49,062 bases of DNA from Sphingobacteriales bacterium (GTDB lineage Bacteria > Bacteroidota > Bacteroidia > UKL13-3): positions 1 to 49,062 of the forward strand of contig JAJTEN010000038.1 of NCBI GenBank assembly GCA_021298155.1, written 5' to 3'. Positions 44,302-49,062 of the stretch are shown here, piece by piece. A model generated the notes under the pieces. That model was not told the origin of the DNA and made no database searches. It saw only the letters and a list, made by a program, of their open reading frames with translations. Within the stretch, counting starts at the first letter, position 1. Each line of letters opens with the position of its first letter. A program made the translations under genes and the position numbers.

Positions 44302-45696
44302 ATGACATTCCTTGTAATTATTATTATATTGGCATTGGTATTTGATTATATCAATGGCTTTCACGATGCGGCAAACTCTATTGCTACCATTGTTTCAACC
44401 AAAGTTCTTACACCTGTTCAGGCTGTAATTTGGGCGGCATTTTTCAACTTTGTGGCTTTCTTTATTTTTAAAGACCATGCGGTGGCTAACACCATTGGTA
44501 AAACGGTTCATAAAGAATTTATTACTTTAGAAGTAATTTTTGCCGGCCTTATTGCTGCCATCATCTGGAATTTATTTACCTGGTGGTACGGAATTCCATC
44601 TAGTTCTTCGCATACATTAATTGGTGGATTTGCTGGCGCAGCTATCGCACATGCATTCATAACCGTAGACGGCGTTACCATTCCTAAAATTGTAGAAATG
44701 GATAAAATTACCAAAACCGTTCTATTTATTTTTATTGCACCCATTATGGGAATGGCCATATCCATGTTTATCACGCTAATCACTATAATCCGAAATGTTT
44801 GGTATAGGATAGGGCTGATCATTTTGGTGGCAATCGGTACATTCTTTTTATTTGATCAATTAGAGCAAAGTAAACTTGAAACAAACCTGGCTAAATATTA
44901 CCAAATTGAGAAATATCAAAAAGCAGTTGCAACTGATACTTCCATACAAGCTAAATTAGATTTGGCCATCAGTCATTTTGATCAAACTAAACCATTAATA
45001 AAAGATTATAATAGCCTTGGTGCTGAAAATTTAGCCACTGAAATGGCCAAAATTGATTCAAGTATTGATGTCAAAAAACTTAGTAAAGACCTATCAAAAG
45101 CTGATAATTCGAGCATTGTTTGGGGAATTATGATATTAATAGGAGTATTTATTTTAACCTATATCTATGTTGAAAAAGTAAAAACGCCAAGCGCATTTAG
45201 AATTTCCAATATGTTTAAAAAGCTTCAATTGCTATCCTCTGCTGCATTTAGTATTGGGCATGGAGGTAATGATGCGCAAAAAGTAATGGGAATTATATCT
45301 GCAGCAATGTTGGCCAATGGAAATATTACAGATTTTAAACAAATGCCAGATTGGGTTCCTTTGGCTTGCTATGCCGCCATTGGCTTAGGAACTTTAAGTG
45401 GGGGCTGGAAAATTGTTAAAACCATGGGTTCAAAAATTACAAAAGTTACCCCATTAGAAGGTGTAACAGCAGAATCTGCAGGTGCATTAACCTTATTTAT
45501 GACAGAACAAATGGGAATTCCTGTAAGTACCACTCATACAATTACAGGTTCTATTATTGGAGTAGGAGCAACAAAAAGATTATCTGCTGTGAGATGGGGC
45601 GTAACGGTAAACTTGCTTTGGGCATGGATATTAACCATCCCTGTAAGTGCCTTATTAGCCGCTTTAACCTATTACATAGTTAAACTATTCATATAA
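44302..45696 (+). CDS. Inorganic phosphate transporter, PiT family
   Basis: A 464-residue transporter with a complete N-terminal helix (MTFLVIIIILALVFDYINGF) before the first signature NGFHDAANSIATIVSTK. It also has IPSSSSHTLIGGFAGA, a soluble central loop (about 185-265), GHGGNDAQKVMGI and the second signature MGIPVSTTHTITGSIIGVGA. It pairs with the DUF47 gene upstream, the standard arrangement for low-affinity phosphate uptake. Compared with the PiT at 38513 it has intact ends. A strong terminator follows 12 bp after the stop. Confidence 0.95.
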   Translation: MTFLVIIIILALVFDYINGFHDAANSIATIVSTKVLTPVQAVIWAAFFNFVAFFIFKDHAVANTIGKTVHKEFITLEVIFAGLIAAIIWNLFTWWYGIPSSSSHTLIGGFAGAAIAHAFITVDGVTIPKIVEMDKITKTVLFIFIAPIMGMAISMFITLITIIRNVWYRIGLIILVAIGTFFLFDQLEQSKLETNLAKYYQIEKYQKAVATDTSIQAKLDLAISHFDQTKPLIKDYNSLGAENLATEMAKIDSSIDVKKLSKDLSKADNSSIVWGIMILIGVFILTYIYVEKVKTPSAFRISNMFKKLQLLSSAAFSIGHGGNDAQKVMGIISAAMLANGNITDFKQMPDWVPLACYAAIGLGTLSGGWKIVKTMGSKITKVTPLEGVTAESAGALTLFMTEQMGIPVSTTHTITGSIIGVGATKRLSAVRWGVTVNLLWAWILTIPVSALLAALTYYIVKLFI

Positions 45697-45707
45697 GCTA
45701 TCATACC

Positions 45708-45747
45708 AAAAAAGCCCTTGAATCTGAATTGATTCAAGGGCTTTTTT
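45708..45747. terminator. Perfect bidirectional terminator after the PiT gene
   Basis: AAAAAAGCCCTTGAATC (45708-45724) and its exact complement (45731-45747) form a 17-bp stem with a 6-base loop, flanked by A and T tracts. It lies between the convergent PiT gene and the small anti-sigma-like gene and should serve both. Confidence 0.9.
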
Positions 45748-45748
45748 A

Positions 45749-45991
45749 TTAAACAATTTCTAGATTTTTACTCGAAGTTTCTTGCGAATAACTTAAGATA
45801 ATATCTATACTAGTTTGACTGGGTTCTTGCGCCAATTGCTCCAAGTTTGAGATCCCATTTTGTAATTGAATAAATGCTTTGTTTAAGTGATTATCTAGCA
45901 TCATTTGAGATTCAATTTCCAGTGTTTCTTGTGCAGATAACTCCCCATACAAGTATCTCAATAAATCGTTTTCAGTGTAATTTTTTGCCAT
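45749..45991 (-). CDS. Small anti-sigma-factor-like protein
   Basis: An 80-residue protein from the ATG at 45991 (MAKNYTENDLLRYLYGELSAQE). The N-terminal N-Y-T-x-x-D-L-x-x-Y-L-Y-G-E-L-S pattern resembles the first helices of anti-sigma factors, but there is no HxxxCxxC zinc site and no membrane segment. It could be a cytoplasmic partner of the ECF sigma factor encoded two genes upstream on the same strand; similar small genes occur near Bacteroidota ECF genes. The rest is helical and acidic. The frame is open to 46033, but the shorter start looks natural. The function is inferred from context. Confidence 0.55.
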   Translation of the reverse strand: MAKNYTENDLLRYLYGELSAQETLEIESQMMLDNHLNKAFIQLQNGISNLEQLAQEPSQTSIDIILSYSQETSSKNLEIV

Positions 45992-46055
45992 AAGCAGGAA
46001 TTTCTTTTGCCTAGATAACGCCTGCCACTGCAAATTTATTTTACTTAATTAAGAA

Positions 46056-46634
46056 TTACTCTTCAAATCCAAGATTAGTTGGTTGATTATGAGGATCTTT
46101 TTCTTTAGCATAAGGAATGGTTGGCCTAACTGAAGCATCCACCAGTTCAAAAGTAATATCATCAAACCACAACTGGCCTCCCCCGCTTAGTAAGGCTCCA
46201 TATGCAATATTGGTAGCTTTTTTAGGTACATCTACCACTATTTCATAGCGTTGAAAATCATTTGAACCTTTTATTTTACGATTTGCCATATTATCAAAAA
46301 CGCAAGGATCAGTTGGTTTATTTCCATCTATACGTAACCAAAATCCAGCCCAACCATTTACATCAGCAGTTTTTATATAACCAGAAAAACGAATTCGCTT
46401 ACCAGCAAAATTTCCCGGTTTTAAATTCTGCACAAGTGTACCAAATCCCCTAACCCGAGTGCTCGCTGAACGAATAGTTGCCGCATTTGTTCCATTAATT
46501 CCTGCTCCATTTTCAATACCTATCTCGTATTGATCTGGATTACTTCCGGCTTTGTACCAGCCTTTTGGAACTTCGAAAGAAAACATTGCTACTAGAGCTA
46601 CCAATAGCAATGCCATTTTTGCTTTTGCATTCAT
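46056..46634 (-). CDS. Exported protein with carbohydrate-binding-like (galactose-binding fold) domain
   Basis: A 192-residue protein with signal peptide MNAKAKMALLLVALVAMFSFE followed by one beta-sandwich domain: GWYKAGSNPDQYEIGI, NAATIRSAS, GFGTLVQNLKP, AGKRIRFSGYIKTADVNGWAGFWLRID, NFGALLSGGGQLWFDDITFE-like strands (here YGALLSGGGQLWFDDITFE). Similar domains are appended to AraC-type regulators and to secreted hydrolases, where they are thought to bind ligands. No enzyme domain is present. It lies between the ECF sigma gene (57 bp upstream) and the anti-sigma-like gene, so it may be part of the same regulated unit. Confidence 0.7.
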   Translation of the reverse strand: MNAKAKMALLLVALVAMFSFEVPKGWYKAGSNPDQYEIGIENGAGINGTNAATIRSASTRVRGFGTLVQNLKPGNFAGKRIRFSGYIKTADVNGWAGFWLRIDGNKPTDPCVFDNMANRKIKGSNDFQRYEIVVDVPKKATNIAYGALLSGGGQLWFDDITFELVDASVRPTIPYAKEKDPHNQPTNLGFEE

Positions 46635-46691
46635 AACATTGATAATTAAAGGGTTTATAAAAAAACAAGTTGTGTAAAAAATGAGATTTAA

Positions 46692-47270
46692 TTAAATCTG
46701 CATTCCTTTAGCAACCATCAATTTGCGTAAATTATTTAAGGCATAACGCATTCTGCCTAAAGCAGTATTTATACTTACGCCTGTTTTATCTGCAATTTCT
46801 TTGAAGCTCATATCGCCCCAATGACGCATGATAAGCACTTCACGTTGTTCTAAAGGCAAACGCTTAATGAGATTTTTGATCTCTGTTTCAGTTTGCAGTT
46901 TCATAATCTTATCTTCTTTGCTTTCATCGGCAAATACCAAATAATCAAAAATGCCATTTCCCTCACTATCGGTAATGGTAACATCTCTTTTTATTTTTCT
47001 GAGATAATCAATTGTTAGGTTTCTACCCACGCGCACTGCCCAAGCTCCAAATTTGCCTTCTTCATTATAATTACCAGACCGTAAGGTGTTGATAATTTTA
47101 ATAAATGTTTCCTGAAAAATATCTTCAGCTAAAGGTCTATCCCTTACCAAAAGATAAATTGCAGAAAAAACACTACGCTTGTTGCGTTTGATTAATTCTT
47201 CGAGAGCTGCTTGTGTGCCTGATTGGTATAGCTTTACCAGTTCGTGGTCACTAATTTTCTGCATGTTCAT
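46692..47270 (-). CDS. ECF-type RNA polymerase sigma factor
   Basis: A 192-residue sigma-70 family protein of the extracytoplasmic-function type. Region 2 is at about 25-95 (AEDIFQETFIKIINTL, FGAWAVRVGRNLTIDYLRK; core and -10 binding). Region 4 is at about 130-185 (LPLEQREVLIMRHWGDMSFKEIADKTGVSINTALGRMRYAL; helix-turn-helix for the -35). Regions 1 and 3 are absent. Many Bacteroidota have paralogues of this type, which control envelope or stress genes. Its own targets are not visible here. The 148-bp gap upstream (47271-47418) is shared with the end of a barrel-protein gene on the same strand and shows only a weak -7 candidate (TCTCTTTG). Confidence 0.93.
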   Translation of the reverse strand: MNMQKISDHELVKLYQSGTQAALEELIKRNKRSVFSAIYLLVRDRPLAEDIFQETFIKIINTLRSGNYNEEGKFGAWAVRVGRNLTIDYLRKIKRDVTITDSEGNGIFDYLVFADESKEDKIMKLQTETEIKNLIKRLPLEQREVLIMRHWGDMSFKEIADKTGVSINTALGRMRYALNNLRKLMVAKGMQI

Positions 47271-47418
47271 GGTTGTTTAAATTTAAAGGTGAAACCAAAG
47301 AGAAATATTAGTGTAGAATTTGTAATCTATAAGCTATGTATTTTTAGGTGTTGTAAATTGTTTTGTAAAACGAATATAGCATTTGAAATGAGAAAAACAA
47401 GCGTTAGGAAAAAAAAAT

Positions 47419-48153
47419 TTATTTTTTTCTGTTTGACCCTAAATGAAATATTAAACCGCAATAATAATTTCCAAGCATAAAGTTTGGTTTCACTTCTACT
47501 TGCAAGGCTGCAGGTATAGGACCATTTACATTTGAATATTTTTCATATCCAAAATTATTTTGTGCAAACAAAAAATCATATCCAAGGCTTAAAGATACAT
47601 GCTGCTTAATGTATATATTAGCACCAATCCCTCCCTGAAAAACCAAGGTATTAACCCGAAGCGGATTAAATTTTATAACACCTATAGAATCTGAATAGAT
47701 ATTATATCCATGGGTTTGCATCCATCCAAATCCGAGACCACCTTTTACAAATAAATCGAAACTCTCCTGAAAATAACTTGCTTTTGCACCTGCCAACAAA
47801 ATATTCTGACGCCAAGGTTCAAATACTTGCACGGTTCTATAATTAAATTGATAAATTTTAATTAAGGCTGCCTCATCCACTTCATTGGTATTGTTAACAT
47901 ACTGCAAGTAGGGTTGTAGCATTTTTTGTTTGCGATTATCTTCTACCGATATACTAATACTCCTTCCTCCTATTGCCATTCCTGCATAGGTATTGTATAC
48001 ATCTTTACTACCATACAATCCATAAGGAATGCTTGAACCAAAATAAACCCCAACAGATTGTGGATAAACCGGTGCAGAGAAATGTATAAAGATGAAAATA
48101 AAAACTCCGGAAGCGATAGTTTTTTTTAATCTTGCAGTGCTATTCATATTCAA
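47419..48153 (-). CDS. Predicted outer-membrane beta-barrel protein
   Basis: A 244-residue exported protein. The signal peptide covers about 1-32 (IASGVFIFIFIHFSAPVYPQ). The mature part has repeating amphipathic strands with glycines: AKASYFQESFDLFVKGGLGFGW, LVFQGGIGANIYIKQHVSLSLGYDFLF, and a last strand LGNYYCGLIFHLG. This fits an 8- to 10-strand outer-membrane barrel, but I cannot place it in a named family. The start codon is only 17 bp from the divergent uvrA start, so the promoters of both must overlap the neighbouring coding sequence. ATG codons at 48153 and 48147 are both possible. Confidence 0.7.
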   Translation of the reverse strand: MNMNSTARLKKTIASGVFIFIFIHFSAPVYPQSVGVYFGSSIPYGLYGSKDVYNTYAGMAIGGRSISISVEDNRKQKMLQPYLQYVNNTNEVDEAALIKIYQFNYRTVQVFEPWRQNILLAGAKASYFQESFDLFVKGGLGFGWMQTHGYNIYSDSIGVIKFNPLRVNTLVFQGGIGANIYIKQHVSLSLGYDFLFAQNNFGYEKYSNVNGPIPAALQVEVKPNFMLGNYYCGLIFHLGSNRKK

Positions 48154-48170
48154 TATTCGTAATTACCGAC

Positions 48171-49062
48171 ATGCAAGATAAAAATATTCTGATAAAAGGT
48201 GCGAGGATGCATAATTTGAAAAATGTTTCCTTAACAATTGAACGAAATAAATTAACCATTGTTACTGGTGTTTCTGGTTCTGGCAAGAGTAGCTTAGTTT
48301 TTGATACGCTCTATGCCGAGGGACAAAGAAGATATGTAGAAAGTTTATCTGCCTATGCAAGGCAATTTCTTGGCAAAATGAACAAACCAGATGTGGATAC
48401 CATCCAAGGAATTTCACCAGCCATAGCCATAGAACAAAAAGTAAATACCAAAAATCCTAGAAGTACGGTTGCTACAAGCACTGAAATCTACGATTATTTA
48501 AAATTATTATTTGCTAGAATTGGTGTAACCTTCTCCCCTATTTCTGGAAAACGGGTAATTAGGCATACCATTGAAAATGTTTGCGATGCCATTTTATCTT
48601 ATCCAGACGCAACCAAAATATACCTTTTGGTTGCCTTGCAAACATCATCCGATTCATTATCTAAAGAACTAGAATTACATTTAAAGAATGGTTTCAATCG
48701 GATGTATGCAAATGAGGAAATCAAAGATATAGAAGACTATTTAACTGAACTTTCAGCAAAAAGTAATGACTCAGCTCAATCGAATAAAACAAAGAAAAAG
48801 CAGGCTGAACCCAAGCAAAACACTTATCTAATGATTGATCGATTTGCGGTGGAACATTTTAATGAAGATTTCAATAACAGAATAAGCGATTCGGTTCAAA
48901 CCGCTTTTGCCGAAGGCCAAGGAGAATTGGTAATTATGGTAGATGGAATTGAAAAAAAATGGGTTTACTTTAATAATCGTTTTGAAGAAGATGGGATGAG
49001 CTTTGAAGAACCTAGCGTTAATTTTTTTAGCTTTAATAACCCATATGGCGCATGCAAAACCT
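48171..49062 (+). CDS. uvrA: UvrABC excinuclease subunit A (5' part; runs off the window)
   Basis: The first ~297 codons of UvrA, the ATPase that finds DNA damage and loads UvrB in nucleotide excision repair. Visible motifs are IKGARMHNLKNVSL, Walker A TGVSGSGKSSLVFDTLYAEGQ (about 33-53) and RRYVESLSAYARQFLG. After these come MNKPDVDTIQGISPAIAIEQK, with the Q-loop, NPRSTVATSTEIYDYLKLLFARIG, and part of the UvrB-binding and insertion region. The zinc-binding C-x-x-C at the usual site after FARIG reads SPISG, which as I recall is common in Bacteroidota. No stop appears before 49062. Members are about 940 residues long, so roughly two thirds of the gene lies outside. Confidence 0.96.
   Translation, partial: MQDKNILIKGARMHNLKNVSLTIERNKLTIVTGVSGSGKSSLVFDTLYAEGQRRYVESLSAYARQFLGKMNKPDVDTIQGISPAIAIEQKVNTKNPRSTVATSTEIYDYLKLLFARIGVTFSPISGKRVIRHTIENVCDAILSYPDATKIYLLVALQTSSDSLSKELELHLKNGFNRMYANEEIKDIEDYLTELSAKSNDSAQSNKTKKKQAEPKQNTYLMIDRFAVEHFNEDFNNRISDSVQTAFAEGQGELVIMVDGIEKKWVYFNNRFEEDGMSFEEPSVNFFSFNNPYGACKT

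Overview
This is a low-GC stretch of a Bacteroidota chromosome. The evidence is Bacteroidetes-type gene sets (a TamB/TsaD divergent pair, bamD-rpoZ-coaBC-DUF4835, an Rpb6-like omega subunit, a PorE-like OmpA/PD40 protein, an S46 dipeptidyl-peptidase), promoter elements close to TTTG-N18-20-TAnnTTTG, weak ribosome binding sites, several TTG starts and almost exclusive use of TAA/TAG stops. I cannot fix the genus. Most of the window is dense core chromosome. No CRISPR array, IS element, rRNA or tRNA was seen. No stretch above 300 bases lacks a gene; the longest gaps (about 190 bp) are at 13630-13817 and 43445-43638.

Layout. 1-2539: a remnant of an ADP-ribosylglycohydrolase at the edge, then a DUF2079 membrane protein and a 2OG-Fe(II) oxygenase. 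2551-8510: tamB (-) back to back with tsaD (+), then a SixA-like phosphatase. 8532-12297: a PorE-like envelope protein, purC and an EamA transporter. 12310-13629: two tandem NAD(P)-binding paralogues. 13818-20013: AIM24-family protein, ACMSD, a DEAD-box helicase, trxB, PIN-PhoH, and a LOG-family gene broken by an internal deletion. 20010-24926 (-): VIT1-like transporter, DUF4835, coaBC, rpoZ, a small membrane protein, bamD. 24987-28299: NlpC/P60 hydrolase, 3-hydroxyanthranilate dioxygenase, ppk1.

28305-34641 (-) is the most distinctive region: a probable pathway for Kdo and 8-amino-Kdo (Kdo8N). It reads kdnA, kdnB, kdsA, two paralogous predicted outer-membrane barrel proteins, a transaldolase fused to KdsD-type CBS domains, and a KdsC-like HAD phosphatase. 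The fusion sits where an arabinose-5-phosphate isomerase (SIS-CBS-CBS) might be expected. It keeps the Schiff-base lysine but has changed pocket residues, so I regard it as the best candidate for an undescribed activity.

34750-38516: a 2-selenouridine synthase divergent from guaA, then a type-1 periplasmic binding-fold protein. 38513-45696 is rich in phosphate functions: two PiT transporters, a DUF47/PhoU-like partner and a phosphate-selective porin interrupted by one in-frame TGA, with an S46 peptidase between. The gap between the porin and the DUF47-PiT pair carries a six-unit heptamer array in one 11-bp register. This has the architecture of a Pho box and ends just upstream of a good -7 element. 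45749-47270 (-) is an ECF sigma factor with a secreted carbohydrate-binding-like protein and a small anti-sigma-like protein. The window ends with an outer-membrane barrel protein (-) and the 5' part of uvrA (+).

Two kynurenine-pathway enzymes (HAAO and ACMSD) lie about 10 kb apart without the rest of the pathway nearby.
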